From positions 19,965,115 through 20,029,114 of the forward strand of contig CM069604.1 of the NCBI GenBank assembly GCA_035771175.1: a stretch of DNA of 64,000 nucleotides. The letters run 5' to 3'. Both the position numbers and the translations under genes were made by a program. This document shows positions 8,876 to 22,000 of the stretch, in pieces. The stretch's first letter is position 1. Every line of letters starts with the position of its first letter. This DNA comes from Paratinospora sagittata. Taxonomy: Eukaryota; Streptophyta; Magnoliopsida; Ranunculales; Menispermaceae. The notes beneath the pieces were generated by a model. The model made no database searches. It had not been told where the DNA came from and worked only from the letters and a program-made list of their open reading frames with translations.

Positions 8876-8884
8876 CTATATAAG
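8876..8884 (+). promoter_or_regulatory. Probable LTR TATA box
   Basis: CTATATAAG just downstream of the U3 repeat array, with CT-rich sequence following. Transcription would be expected to start around 8905-8915, which would set the U3/R boundary. Confidence 0.75.
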
Positions 8885-8985
8885 AAACCTCCTCATTTCT
8901 CATTTCTCACACCAAATCACCTTCTCTTGTGATTTTTCTTCTCCTTTCTACGCATTCTAAGTTTTTAGTCTTTGAGACTCCCGGT

Positions 8986-9075
8986 GCGGTGCAACAAATT
9001 TCTGTCCGGAGGAGAGCGCCAGATCTTAAAGCGGTGCAACGAAGTTCCGTCCGGAGAAAAGCACTAGATCTGAAG
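8986..9075. repeat. 45-bp tandem duplication in the LTR
   Basis: Copies at 8986-9030 and 9031-9075, both starting GCGGTGCAAC and sharing GTCCGGAG and AGATCT. They have diverged at several sites, so this duplication is older than the insertion. It lies just downstream of the likely transcription start. Confidence 0.8.
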
Positions 9076-9395
9076 GTGGGGAACGAAACATAGGTTTGCG
9101 TGTTTTATAACTTTTATTAAAGTTTACATTCAATTATTATTATGTCTACTATTCATTTACACTGCATTATGTCAATAATGTTATGACCTGAATGTTATAA
9201 CTTTGCACGTCGTGATACCGACTCAGATAAGGTTCACTAGACGTTGCCAAAGTCAGTCTAAATGTCAAGAAAGACCAGACCAGTAGACTAGACCAGTTCA
9301 TGCATTGGCATCATACATATCACCACCTAGGGACGTATATGGTTTATGACTCATAGAATAGTTAGAAGCATTGCTCACTATTCATTATATTTCTC

Positions 9396-9541
9396 TGGAG
9401 AGGGACGTACATGTGAACCTGGCTACGCCGGGGAGGGACATCAGTACGTGAATCCAGAGCATCGTTCCTGAGGAGGGACGTACATGTGAACCTGGCTACG
9501 CCGGGGAAGGACACCAGTACGTGAACTCAGGCGATGTACGC
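9396..9541. repeat. 73-bp tandem duplication in the LTR
   Basis: Two copies with a 73-bp period (AGGGACGTACATGTGAACCT at 9401 and again at 9474), both continuing through GGCTACGCCGGGG and a CAGTACGTGAA segment. A weaker relic, GGGACGTATATG, lies near 9330. Confidence 0.85.
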
Positions 9542-9970
9542 TCATCAAACCATTAGTACGTGACGGTGTCATGCATACATACATATTAATTGATTATGAT
9601 GCTTACATGTGTATTTAAGATATTTGATATTGAAGTATGCTTTATTAATTGTTATACTCATGCACTATTTACCCACTAAGCGCGTTAAGCTCACTCCAAT
9701 ATTATCAAATCTTTCACAGGAAATTAGGGTGGACTGGGTGCAGGTTATGGGGCCCACATTTTGTACCCTTTGTATGAATCATTGGGGATTTTGGGAGTAT
9801 GTTCCCTTGACCATTTTATGTACAAAAGTATTCTGAATTATATGAAATCAGATTTGTACTGTGTACTGTATTTCCGCTGCGTACTCTGTTATTACCATTA
9901 TGATTGTTCCAAATGCGCCCCCGTCCGAGAGTGTACCGCCGGTTTAGGCGCGTCCGGGCGGGGTGTGACA

Positions 9971-9975
9971 AATAT
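9971..9975. other. Candidate target-site duplication (right copy)
   Basis: AATAT directly follows the LTR end and belongs to the satellite monomer (the same AATATTCTTT context recurs at 10981, 11991 and so on). Ty3/gypsy elements usually make 5-bp duplications. The left copy is outside the window, so this is a prediction. Confidence 0.45.
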
Positions 9976-10591
9976 TCTTTACTAACACCTTGATGATTCC
10001 CATTGTCTCGCACGCCCAAAACAAATTTAGATTAAACAACGTTTTGAATTCAAATCATTTTTTACTCTCTTGCTCTTTCACCTGCAACTGCTAATTTTAT
10101 AAAATCCCCATTCTCTGATGTTCAAAGATAGAACACACACGATTTTTGCAAGTTAGACTTAGCTTTCCAAATAGTGTTTAAATAGAAGAAAGTCATGATT
10201 CTTGCATTTGCACAAACAAATTTCGAAACGAATCAAAATTGCAAACTGTCTTGCAGATAACCTCATTTCGAAGTCTACAAAAATAAGGCTCGAAGATTGA
10301 AGACGTATCTCATGTCTAATGCATTAGTTTTAGCTTTGGGGTGTAGGGTAACTTCTCGATCAATCTTAAGCACTAAAACTCTGAAAATTGGAAAGTCTTC
10401 AAAATCACTTCGATATAGTATTTCATTTTGAAAAGATGTTTTTCGAAAGGTTTTAATCATAATTTCAAGAAATTTTGAATTATTTAAAAGTTTTTAATCT
10501 TATATCAATATGTTTTGAGTTAATGGAATGATTCTTTAGTTTTTCAAAAATAAGGCTATCCTGCAATTTGCCAAAACATTCCAGAAGCCAC

Positions 10592-10843
10592 TAGCGCACT
10601 ATCAGTGTTGATAGCACGCTGATAGGGTTCTATAATAAATATTTGTTTTATGGAAAATTGCCTATAGCGCGTTAACCCCTTTGATAACTCGCTATAAAGC
10701 TGTTGTCGTGATCTTTCCATTTTTAGTAAAATGGGCAATAGCGCGCTATAGGCCTTGATAACACTCTGTCGGAAAGTCCAAAATACTCGAGCTCTCGGGC
10801 TTGTGTATATCGACCTGCAATAGCCTGCAATCTGTCAATAAAG
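10592..10843. repeat. ~74-bp dyad sub-repeats within the satellite monomer (representative copy)
   Basis: In the first monomer, TAGCGC-led sub-repeats start at 10592, 10665 and 10739 (73 and 74 bp apart). A weaker one (TAGCCTGCAATC) lies at 10821 and another relic (TAGCACGCGATC) at 10863. The shared pattern is TAGCGC, about ten variable bases, TTGATA, then C-C-CT. Each copy is also an imperfect inverted repeat. The same layout recurs in every monomer of the array. Confidence 0.8.
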
Positions 10844-13800
10844 AACAGGATACACAACCCAATAGCACGCGATCCACGTCTTAGACTAAAATCTAATATT
10901 TCCAACGAGAAAAATGTTGACACTTCTGCTCGCTCGATTTTTCTATTCCTTACACAGTTTTGCCAGGTTATCTTTATTGAAATATTCTTTACTAACACCT
11001 TGATGATTCCCATTGTCTCGCACGCCCAAAACAAATTTAGATTAAACAACGTTTTGAATTCAAATCATTTTGTACTCTCTTGCTCTTTCACCTGCAACTG
11101 CTAATTTTATAAAATCCCCATTCTCTGATGTTCAAAGATAGAACACACACGATTTTTGCAAGTTAGACTCAGCTTTCCAAATAGTGTTTAAATAGAAGAA
11201 AGTCATGATTCTTGCATTTGCACAAACAAACTTCGAAACGAATCAAAATTGCAAACTGTCTTGCAGATAACCTCATTTCGAAGTCTACAAAAATAAGGCT
11301 CGAAGATTGAAGACGTATCTCATGTCTAATGCATTAGTTTTAGCTTTGGGGTGTAGGGTAACTTCTCGATCAATCTAAGCACTAAAACTCTAAAAATTGG
11401 AAAGTCTTCAAAATCACTTCGATATAGCATTTCATTTTGAAAAGATGTTTTTCGAAAGGTTTTAATCATAATTTCAAGAAATTTTGAATTATTTAAAAGT
11501 TTTTAATCTTATATCAATATGTTTTGAGTTAATGGAATGATTCTTCAGTTTTTCAAAAATAAGGCTATCCTGCAATATTCCAAAACTTTCCAGAAGCCCC
11601 TAGCGCACTATCAGTGTTGATAGCACGCTGATAGGGTTCTATAATAAATATTTGTTTTTATGGAAAATTGCCTATAGCGCATTATCCCCTTTGATAACTC
11701 GCTATAAAGCTGTTGTCGTGATCTTTCCATTTTTAGTAAAATGGGCAATAGCGCGCTATAGGCCTTGATAACACTCTGTCGGAAAGTCCAAAATACTCGA
11801 GCTCTCGGGTTTGTGTATATCGACCTGCTATAGCCTGCTATCTGTCAATAGAGAACAGGATACACAACCCAATAGCACGCGATCCACGTCTTAGACTAAA
11901 ATCTAATATTTCCAATGAGAAAAATGTTGACACTTCTGCTCGCTCGATTTTTCTATTCCTTACACAGTTTTGCCAGGTTATCTTTATTGAAATATTCTTT
12001 ACTAACACCTTGATGATTCCCATTGTCTCGCACGCCCAAAACAAATTTAGATTAAACAACGTTTTGAATTCAAATCATTTTGTACTCTCTTGCTCTTTCA
12101 CCTGCAACTGCTAATTTTATAAAATCCCCATTCTCTGATGTTCAAAGATAGAACACACACGATTTTTGCAAGTTAGACTTAGCTTTCCAAATAGTGTTTA
12201 AATAGAAGAAAGTCATGATTCTTGCATTTGCACAAACAAACTTCGAAACGAATCAAAATTGCAAACAGTCTTGCAGATAACCTCATTTCGAAGTCTACAA
12301 AAATAAGGCTCGAAGATTGAAGACGTATCTCATGTCTAATGCATTAGTTTTAGCTTTGGGGTGAAGGGTAACTTCTCGATCAATCTTAAGCACTAAAACT
12401 CTGAAAATTGGAAAGTCTTCAAAATCACTTCGATATAGTATTTCATTTTGAAAAGATGTTTTTCGAAAGGTTTTAATCATAATTTCAAGAAATTTTGAAT
12501 TATTTAAAAGTTTTTAATCTTATATCAATATGTTTTGAGTTAATGGAATGATTCTTTAGTTTTTCAAAAATAAGGCTATCCTGCAATTTGCCAAAACTTT
12601 CCAGAAGCCACTAGCGCACTATCAGTGTTGATAGCACACTGATAGGGTTCTATAATAAATATTTGTTTTTATGGAAAATTGCCTATAGCGCGTTAACCCC
12701 TTTGATAACTCGCTATAAAGCTGTTGTCGTGATCTTTCCATTTTTAGTAAAATGGGCAATAGCGCGCTATAGGCCTTGATAACACTCTGTCGGAAAGTCC
12801 AAAATACTCGAGCTCTCGGGCTTGTGTATATCGACCTGCAATAGCCTGCAATCTGTCAATAGAGAACAGGATACACAACCCAATAGCACGCGATCCACGT
12901 CTTAGACTAAAATCTAATATTTCCAACGGGAAAAATGTTGACACTTCTGCTCGCTCGATTTTTCTATTCCTTACACAGTTTTGCCAGGTTATCTTTATTG
13001 AAATATTCTTTACTAACACCTTGATGATTCCCATTGTCTCGCACGCCCAAAACAAATTTAGATTAAACAACGTTTTGAATTCAAATCATTTTGTACTCTC
13101 TTGCTCTTTCACCTGCAACTGCTAATTTTATAAAATCCCCATTCTCTGATGTTCAAAGATAGAACACACACGATTTTTGCAAGTTAGACTTAGCTTTCCA
13201 AATAGTGTTTAAATAGAAGAAAGTCATGATTCTTGCATTTGCACAAACAAACTTCGAAACGAATCAAAATTGCAAACTGTCTTGCAGATAACCTCATTTC
13301 GAAGTCTACAAAAATAAGGCTCGAAGATTGAAGACATATCTCATGTCTAATGCATTAGTTTTAGCTTTGGGGTGTAGGGTAACTTCTCGATCAATCTAAG
13401 CACTAAAACTCTAAAAATTGGAAAGTCTTCAAAATCACTTCGATATAGCATTTCATTTTGAAAAGATGTTTTTCGAAAGGTTTTAATCATAATTTCAAGA
13501 AATTTTGAATTATTTAAAAGTTTTTAATCTTATATCAATATGTTTTGAGTTAATGGAATGATTCTTTAGTTTTTCAAAAATAAGGCTATCCTGCAATATT
13601 CCAAAACTTTCCAGAAGCCACTAGCGCACTATCAGTGTTGATAGCACGCTGATAGGGTTCTATAATAAATATTTGTTTTTATGGAAAATTGCCTATAGCG
13701 CATTATCCCCTTTGATAACTCGCTATAAAGCTGTTGTCGTGATCTTTCCATTTTTAGTAAAATGGGCAATAGCGCGCTATAGGCCTTGATAACACTCTGT

Positions 13801-16800
13801 CGGAAAGTCCAAAATACTCGAGCTCTCGGGTTTGTGTATATCGACCTGCTATAGCCTGCTATCTGTCAAAAAAGAACAGGATACACAACCCAATAGCACG
13901 CGATCCACGTCTTAGACTAAAATCTAATATTTTCAACGAGAAAAATGTTGACACTTCTGCTCGCTCGATTTTTCTATTCCTTACACAGTTTTGCCAGGTT
14001 ATCTTTATTGAAATATTCTTTACTAACACCTTGATGATTCCCATTGTCTCGCACGCCCAAAACAAATTTAGATTAAACAACGTTTTGAATTCAAATCATT
14101 TTGTACTCTCTTGCTCTTTCACCTGCAACTGCTAATTTTATAAAATCCCCATTTTCTGATGTTCAAAGATAGAACACACACGATTTTTGCAAATTAGACT
14201 TAGCTTTCCAAATAGAGTTTAAATAGAAGAAAGTCATGATTCTTGCATTTGCACAAACAAACTTCGAAACGAATCAAAATTGCAAACTGTCTTGCAGATA
14301 ACCTCATTTCGAAGTCTACAAAAATAAGGCTCGAAGATTGAAGACGTATCTCATGTCTAATGCATTAGTTTTAGCTTTGGGGTGGAGGGTAACTTCTCGA
14401 TCAATCTTACGCACTAAAACTCTGAAAATTGGAAAGTCTTCAAAATCACTTCGATATAGTATTTCATTTTGAAAAGATGTTTTTCGAAAGGTTTTAATCA
14501 TAATTTCAAGAAATTTTGAATTATTTAAAAGTTTTTAATCTTATATCAATATGTTTTGAGTTAATGGAATGATTCTTTAGTTTTTCGAAAATAAGGCTAT
14601 CCTGCAATATTCCAAAACTTTCCAGAAGCCACTAGCGCACTATCAGTGTTGATAGCACGCTGATAGGATTCTATAATAAATATTTGTTTTTATGGAAAAT
14701 TGCCTATAGCGCATTATCCCCTTTGATAACTCGTTATAAAGCTGTTGTCGTGATCTTTCCATTTTTAGTAAAATGGGCAATAGCGCGCTATAGGCCTTGA
14801 TAACACTCTGTCGGAAAGTCCAAAATACTCGAGCTCTCGGGTTTGTGTATATCGACCTGCTATAGCCTGCTATCTGTCAATAGAGAACAGGATACACAAC
14901 CCAATAGCACGCGATCCACGTCTTAGACTAAAATCTAATATTTCCAACGAGAAAAATGTTGACACTTCTGCTCGCTCGATTTTTCTATTCCTTACACAGT
15001 TTTGCCAGGTTATCTTTATTGAATATTCTTTACTAACACCTTGATGATTCCCATTGTCTCGCACGCCCAAAACAAATTTAGATTAAACAACGTTTTGAAT
15101 TCAAATCATTGTGTACTCTCTTGCTCTTTCACCTGCAACTGCTAATTTTATAAAATCCCCATTCTCTGATGTTCAAAGATAGAACACACACGATTTTTGC
15201 AAGTTAGACTTAGCTTTCCAAATAGTGTTTAAATAGAAGAAAGTCATGATTCTTGCATTTGCACAAACAAACTTCGAAACGAATCAAAATTGCAAACAGT
15301 CTTGCAGATAACCTCATTTCGATGTCTACAAAAATAAGGCTCGAAGATTGAAGACGTATCTCATGTCTAATGCATTAGTTTTAGCTTTGGGGTGTAGGGT
15401 AACTTCTCTATCAATCTAAGCACTAAAACTCTAAAAATTGGAAAGTCTTCAAAATCACTTCGATATAGTATTTCATTTTGAAAAGATGTTTTTCGAAAGG
15501 TTTTAACCATAATTTCAAGAAATTTTGAATTCTTTAAAAGTTTTTAATCTTATATCAATATGTTTTGAGTTAATGGAATGATTCTTTAGTTTTTCAAAAA
15601 TAAGGCTATCCTGCAATATTCCAAAAATTTCCAGAAGCCACTAGCGCATTATCAGTGTTGATAGCACGCTGATAGGGTTCTATAATAAATATTTGTTTTT
15701 ATGGAAAATTGCCTATAGCGCGTTATCCCCTTTGATAACTCGCTATAAAGCTGTTGTCGTGATCTTTCCATTTTTAGTAAAATGGGCAATAGCGCGCTAT
15801 AGGCCTTGATAACACTCTGTCGGAAAGTCCAAAATACTCGAGCTCTCGGGTTTGTGTATATCGACCTGCTATAGCCTGCTATCTGTCAATAGAGAACAGG
15901 ATACACAACCCAATAGCACGCGATCCACGTCTTAGACTAAAATCTAATATTTCCAACGAGAAAAATGTTGACACTTCTGCTCGCTCGATTTTTCTATTCC
16001 TTACACAGTTTTGCCAAGTTATCTTTATTGAAATATTCTTTACTAACACCTTGATGATTCCCATTGTCTCGCACGCCCAAAACAACTTTAGATTACACAA
16101 CGTTTTGAATTCAAATCATTTTGTACTCTCTTGCTCTTTCACCTGCAACTGCTAATTTTATAAAATCCCCATTTTCTGATGTTCAAAGATAGAACACACA
16201 CGATTTTTGCAAGTTAGACTTGGCTTTCCAAATAGTGTTTAAATAGAAGAAAGTCATGATTCTTGCATTTGCACAAACAAACTTCGAAACGAATCAAAAT
16301 TGCAAACTGTCTTGCAGATAACCTCATTTCGAAGTCTACAAAAATAAGGCTCGAAGATTGAAGACGTATCTCATGTCTAATGCATTAGTTTTAGCTTTGG
16401 GGTGTAGGGTAACTTCTCGATCAATCTAAGCACTAAAACTCTAAAAATTGGAAAGTCTTCAAAATCACTTCGATATAGTATTTCATTTTGAAAAGATGTT
16501 TTTCGAAAGGTTTTAACCATAATTTCAAGAAATTTTGAGTTCTTTAAAAGTTTTTAATCTTATATCAATATGTTTTGAGTTAATGGAATGATTCTTTAGT
16601 TTTTCAAAAATAAGGCTATCCTGCAATATTCCAAAAATTTCCATAAGCCACTAGCGCATTATCAGTGTTGATAGCACGCTGATAGGGTTCTATAATAAAT
16701 ATTTGTTTTTATGGAAAATTGCCTATAGCGCGTTATCCCCTTTGATAACTCGTTATAAAGCTGTTGTCGTGATCTTTCCATTTTTAGTAAAATGGGCAAT

Positions 16801-17041
16801 AGCGCGCTATAGGCCTTGATAACACTCTGTCGGAAAGTCCAAAATACTCGAGCTCTCGGGTTTGTGTATATCGACCTGCTATAGCCTGCTATCTGTCAAT
16901 AGAGAACAGGATACACAACCCAATAGCACGCGATCCACGTCTTAGACTAAAATCTAATATTTCCAACGAGAAAAATGTTGACACTTCTGCTCGCTCGATT
17001 TTTCTATTCCTTACACAGTTTTGCCAAGTTATCTTTATTGA

Positions 17042-19063
17042 AATATTGTTTACTAACACCTTGATGATTCCCATTGTCTCGCACGCCCAAAACAAATTTA
17101 GATTAAACAACGTTTTGAATTCAAATCATTTTGTACTCTCTTGCTCTTTCACCTGCAACTGCTAATTTTATAAAATCCCCATTCTCTGATGTTCAAAGAT
17201 AGAACACACACGATTTTTGCAAGTTAGACTTAGCTTTCCAAATAGTGTTTAAATAGAAGAATGTCATGATTCTTGCATTTGCACAAACAAACTTCGAAAC
17301 GAATCAAAATTGCAAACAGTCTTGCAGATAACCTCATTTCGAAGTCTACAAAAATAAGGCTCGAAGATTGAAGACGTATCTCATGTCTAATGCATTAGTT
17401 TTAGCTTTGGGGTGAAGGGTAACTTCTCGATCAATCTTAAGCACTAAAACTCTGAAAATTGGAAAGTCTTCAAAATCACTTCGATATAGTATTTCATTTT
17501 GAAAAGATGTTTTTCGAAAGGTTTTAATCATAATTTCAAGAAATTTTGAATTATTTAAAAGTTTTTAATCTTATATCAATATGTTTTGAGTTAATGGAAT
17601 GATTCTTTAGTTTTTCAAAAATAAGGCTATCCTGCAATTTGCCAAAACTTTCCAGAAGCCACTAGCGCACTATCAGTGTTGATAGCACACTGATAGGGTT
17701 CTATAATAAATATTTGTTTTTATGGAAAATTGCCTATAGCGCGTTATCCCCTTTGATAACTCGTTATAAAGCTGTTGTCGTGATCTTTCCATTTTTAGTA
17801 AAATGGGCAATAGCGCGCTATAGGCCTTGATAACACTCTGTCGGAAAGTCCAAAATACTCGAGCTCTCGGGTTTGTGTATATCGACCTGCTATAGCCTGC
17901 TATCTGTCAATAGAGAACAGGATACACAACCCAATAGCACGCGATCCACGTCTTAGACTAAAATCTAATATTTCCAACGAGAAAAATGTTGACACTTCTG
18001 CTCGCTCGATTTTTCTATTCCTTACACAGTTTTGCCAAGTTATCTTTATTGAAATATTGTTTACTAACACCTTGATGATTCCCATTGTCTCGCACGCCCA
18101 AAACAAATTTAGATTAAACAACGTTTTGAATTCAAATCATTTTGTACTCTCTTGCTCTTTCACCTGCAACTGCTAATTTTATAAAATCCCCATTCTCTGA
18201 TGTTCAAAGATAGAACACACACGATTTTTGCAAGTTAGACTTAGCTTTCCAAATAGTGTTTAAATAGAAGAATGTCATGATTCTTGCATTTGCACAAACA
18301 AACTTCGAAACGAATCAAAATTGCAAACAGTCTTGCAGATAACCTCATTTCGAAGTCTACAAAAATAAGGCTCGAAGATTGAAGACGTATCTCATGTCTA
18401 ATGCATTAGTTTTAGCTTTGGGGTGAAGGGTAACTTCTCGATCAATCTTAAGCACTAAAACTCTGAAAATTGGAAAGTCTTCAAAATCACTTCGATATAG
18501 TATTTCATTTTGAAAAGATGTTTTTCGAAAGGTTTTAATCATAATTTCAAGAAATTTTGAATTATTTAAAAGTTTTTAATCTTATATCAATATGTTTTGA
18601 GTTAATGGAATGATTCTTTAGTTTTTCAAAAATAAGGCTATCCTGCAATTTGCCAAAACTTTCCAGAAGCCACTAGCGCACTATCAGTGTTGATAGCACA
18701 CTGATAGGGTTCTATAATAAATATTTGTTTTTATGGAAAATTGCCTATAGCGCGTTAACCCCTTTGATAACTCGCTATAAAGCTGTTGTCGTGATCTTTC
18801 CATTTTTAGTAAAATGGGCAATAGCGCGCTATAGGCCTTGATAACACTCTGTCGGAAAGTCCAAAATACTCGAGCTCTCGGGCTTGTGTATATCGACCTG
18901 CAATAGCCTGCTATCTGTCAATAGAGAACAGGATACGCAACCCAATAGCACGCGATCCACGTCTTAGACTAAAATCTAATATTTCCAACGGGAAAAATGT
19001 TGACACTTCTGCTCGCTCGATTTTTCTATTCCTTACACAGTTTTGCCAAGTTATCTTTATTGA
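17042..19063. repeat. Adjacent near-duplicate satellite monomers
   Basis: Two 1011-bp monomers (starts 17042 and 18053). Over roughly their first 690 bp they share the same private variants: AATATTGTTT at the start, AGAATGTCATG, GGGGTGAAGGG and CACACTGATAG. They diverge in the last third, where the second has GTTAACCCC and CGGGCTTG. This fits a single-monomer duplication followed by local exchange. Confidence 0.75.
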
Positions 19064-22000
19064 AATATTCTTTACTAACACCTTGATGATTCCCATTGTC
19101 TCGCACGCCCAAAACAACTTTAGATTAAACAACGTTTTGAATTCAAATCATTTTGTACTCTCTTGCTCTTTCACCTGCAACTGCTAATTTTATAAAATCC
19201 CCATTTTCTGATGTTCAAAGATAGAACACACACGATTTTTGCAAGTTAGACTTGGCTTTCCAAATAGTGTTTAAATAGAAGAAAGTCATGATTCTTGCAT
19301 TTGCACAAACAAACTTCGAAACGAATCAAAATTGCAAACTGTCTTGCAGATAACCTCATTTCGAAGTCTACAAAAATAAGGCTCGAAGATTGAAGACGTA
19401 TCTCATGTCTAATGCATTAGTTTTAGCTTTGGGGTGTAGGGTAACTTCTCGATCAATCTAAGCACTAAAACTCTAAAAATTGGAAAGTCTTCAAAATCAC
19501 TTCGATATAGTATTTCATTTTGAAAAGATGTTTTTCGAAAGGTTTTAACCATAATTTCAAGAAATTTTGAGTTCTTTAAAAGTTTTTAATCTTATATCAA
19601 TATGTTTTGAGTTAATGGAATGATTCTTTAGTTTTTCAAAAATAAGGCTATCCTGCAATATTCCAAAAATTTCCAGAAGCCACGAGCGCATTATCAGTGT
19701 TGATAGCACGCTGATAGGGTTCTATAATAAATATTTGTTTTTATGGAAAATTGCCTATAGCGCGTTATCCCCTTTGATAACTCGTTATAAAGCTGTTGTC
19801 GTGATCTTTCCATTTTTAGTAAAATGGGCAATAGCGCGCTATAGGCCTTGATAACACTCTGTCGGAAAGTCCAAAATACTCGAGCTCTCGGGTTTGTGTA
19901 TATCGACCTGCTATAGCCTGCTATTTGTCAATAGAGAACAGGATACACAACCCAATAGCACGCGATCCACGTCTTAGACTAAAATCTAATATTTCCAACG
20001 AGAAAAATGTTGACACTTCTGCTCGCTCGATTTTTCTATTCCTTACACAGTTTTGCCAAGTTATCTTTATTGAAATATTCTTTACTAACACCTTGATGAT
20101 TCCCATTGTCTCGCACGCCCAAAACAACTTTAGATTAAACAACGTTTTGAATTCAAATCATTTTGTACTCTCTTGCTCTTTCACCTGCAACTGCTAATTT
20201 TATAAAATCCCCATTCTCTGATGTTCAAAGATAGAACACACATGATTTTTGCAAGTTAGACTTAGCTTTCCAAATAGTGTTTAAATAGAAGAAAGTCATG
20301 ATTCTTGCATTTGCCCAAACAAACTTCGAAACGAATCAAAATTGCAAACTGTCTTGCAGATAACCTCATTTCGAAGTCTACAAAAATAAGGCTCGAAGAT
20401 TGAAGACATATCTCATGTCTAATGCATTAGTTTTAGCTTTGGGGTGTAGGGTAACTTCTCGATCAATCTAAGCGCTAAAACTCTAAAAATTGGAAAGTCT
20501 TCAAAATCACTTCGATATAGTATTTCATTTTGAAAAGATGTTTTTCGAAAGTTTTTAATCATAATTTCAAGAAATTTTGAATTATTTAAAAGTTTTTAAT
20601 CTTATATCAATATGTTTTGAGTTAATGGAATGATTCTTTAGTTTTTCAAAAATAAAGCTATCCTGCAATATTCCAAAACTTTCCAGAAGCCACTAGCGCA
20701 CTATCAGTGTTGATAGCACGCTGATAGGGTTCTATAATAAATATTTGTTTTTATGGAAAATTGCCTATAGCGCGTTATCCCCTTTGATAACTCGCTATAA
20801 AGCTGTTGTCGTGATCTTTCCATTTTTAGTAAAATGGGCAATAGCGCGCTATAGGCCTTGATAACACTCTGTCGGAAAGTCCAAAATACTCGAGCTCTCG
20901 GGTTTGTGTATATCGACCTGCTATAGCCTGCTATCTGTCAATAGAGAACAGGATACACAACCCAATAGCACGCGATCCACGTCTTAGACTAAAATCTAAT
21001 ATTTCCAACGAGAAAAATGTTGACACTTCTGCTCGCTAGATTTTTCTATTCCTTACACAGTTTTGCCAAGTTATCTTTATTGAAATATTCTTTACTAACA
21101 CCTTGATGATTCCCATTGTCTCGCACGCCCAAAACAACTTTAGATTAAACAACGTTTTGAATTCAAATCATTTTGTACTCTCTTGCTCTTTCACCTGCAA
21201 CTGCTAATTTTATAAAATCCCCATTTTCTGATGTTCAAAGATAGAACACACACGATTTTTGCAAGTTAGACTTGGCTTTCCAAATAGTGTTTAAATAGAA
21301 GAAAGTCATGATTCTTGCATTTGCACAAACAAACTTCGAAACGAATCAAAATTGCAAACTGTCTTGCAGATAACCTCATTTCGAAGTCTACAAAAATAAG
21401 GCTCGAAGATTGAAGACGTATCTCATGTCTAATGCATTAGTTTTAGCTTTGGGGTGTAGGGTAACTTCTCGATCAATCTAAGCACTAAAACTCTAAAAAT
21501 TGGAAAGTCTTCAAAATCACTTCGATATAGTATTTCATTTTGAAAAGATGTTTTTCGAAAGGTTTTAACCATAATTTCAAGAAATTTTGAGTTCTTTAAA
21601 AGTTTTTAATCTTATATCAATATGTTTTGAGTTAATGGAATGATTCTTTAGTTTTTCAAAAATAAGGCTATCCTGCAATATTCCAAAAATTTCCAGAAGC
21701 CACGAGCGCATTATCAGTGTTGATAGCACGCTGATAGGGTTCTATAATAAATATTTGTTTTTATGGAAAATTGCCTATAGCGCGTTATCCCCTTTGATAA
21801 CTCGTTATAAAGCTGTTGTCGTGATCTTTCCATTTTTAGTAAAATGGGCAATAGCGCGCTATAGGCCTTGATAACACTCTGTCGGAAAGTCCAAAATACT
21901 CGAGCTCTCGGGTTTGTGTATATCGACCTGCTATAGCCTGCTATCTGTCAATAGAGAACAGGATACACAACCCAATAGCACGCGATCCACGTCTTAGACT

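Larger units (their letters stand above)
1..9970 (+). mobile_element. Ty3/gypsy LTR retrotransposon, Tekay/Del-type chromovirus, 5' end off the window
   Basis: Seen: a right-hand LTR (8362-9970), the end of an identical left-hand LTR (1-329), a primer binding site just inside the left LTR, a polypurine tract just before the right LTR, and gag-protease and pol reading frames between them. The pol order is RT, RNase H, integrase, chromodomain, which defines a chromovirus; the DSGATHSF protease motif, LTR start TGTAATACCC and chromodomain ending in EATWELE fit the plant Tekay (Del) clade. An additional ORF lies upstream of gag. The sequence right of 9970 is mid-monomer satellite, so the element sits inside a satellite array. 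Assuming equal LTRs, full length would be about 11.25 kb, with some 1.28 kb of the 5' LTR missing from the window. Clade assignment is from recognised motifs, not from a tree. Confidence 0.95.
8362..9970 (+). repeat. 3' LTR (1609 bp)
   Basis: It begins TGTAATACC after the polypurine tract and ends GGTGTGACA, an imperfect inverted terminal pair. U3 (8362 to roughly 8910) has a poly-A run (8382-8403), the 21-unit GAACGTTC array (8441-8866) and a TATA box (8876-8884). Downstream are two tandem duplications (8986-9075 and about 9396-9541). The last 329 bp match the 5' LTR remnant. I see no coding sequence; ORFs across the U3 array are translations of a repeat. The rest of 9076-9395 and 9542-9641 shows no recognisable structure. 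Confidence 0.95.

Noticed and set aside
8412..8960. Long overlapping plus-strand ORFs (111-182 codons) in the LTR
   Set aside because: They are translations of the 20-21 bp U3 repeat in three frames (repeating PERSGA / QNVQAP / ARTFRR), open because the unit lacks stop codons.
12200..12300. CENP-B-box-like motif around CTTCGAAACGAATC in the monomer
   Set aside because: It shares only TTCG with the CENP-B box and lacks the CGGG half; not supportable.
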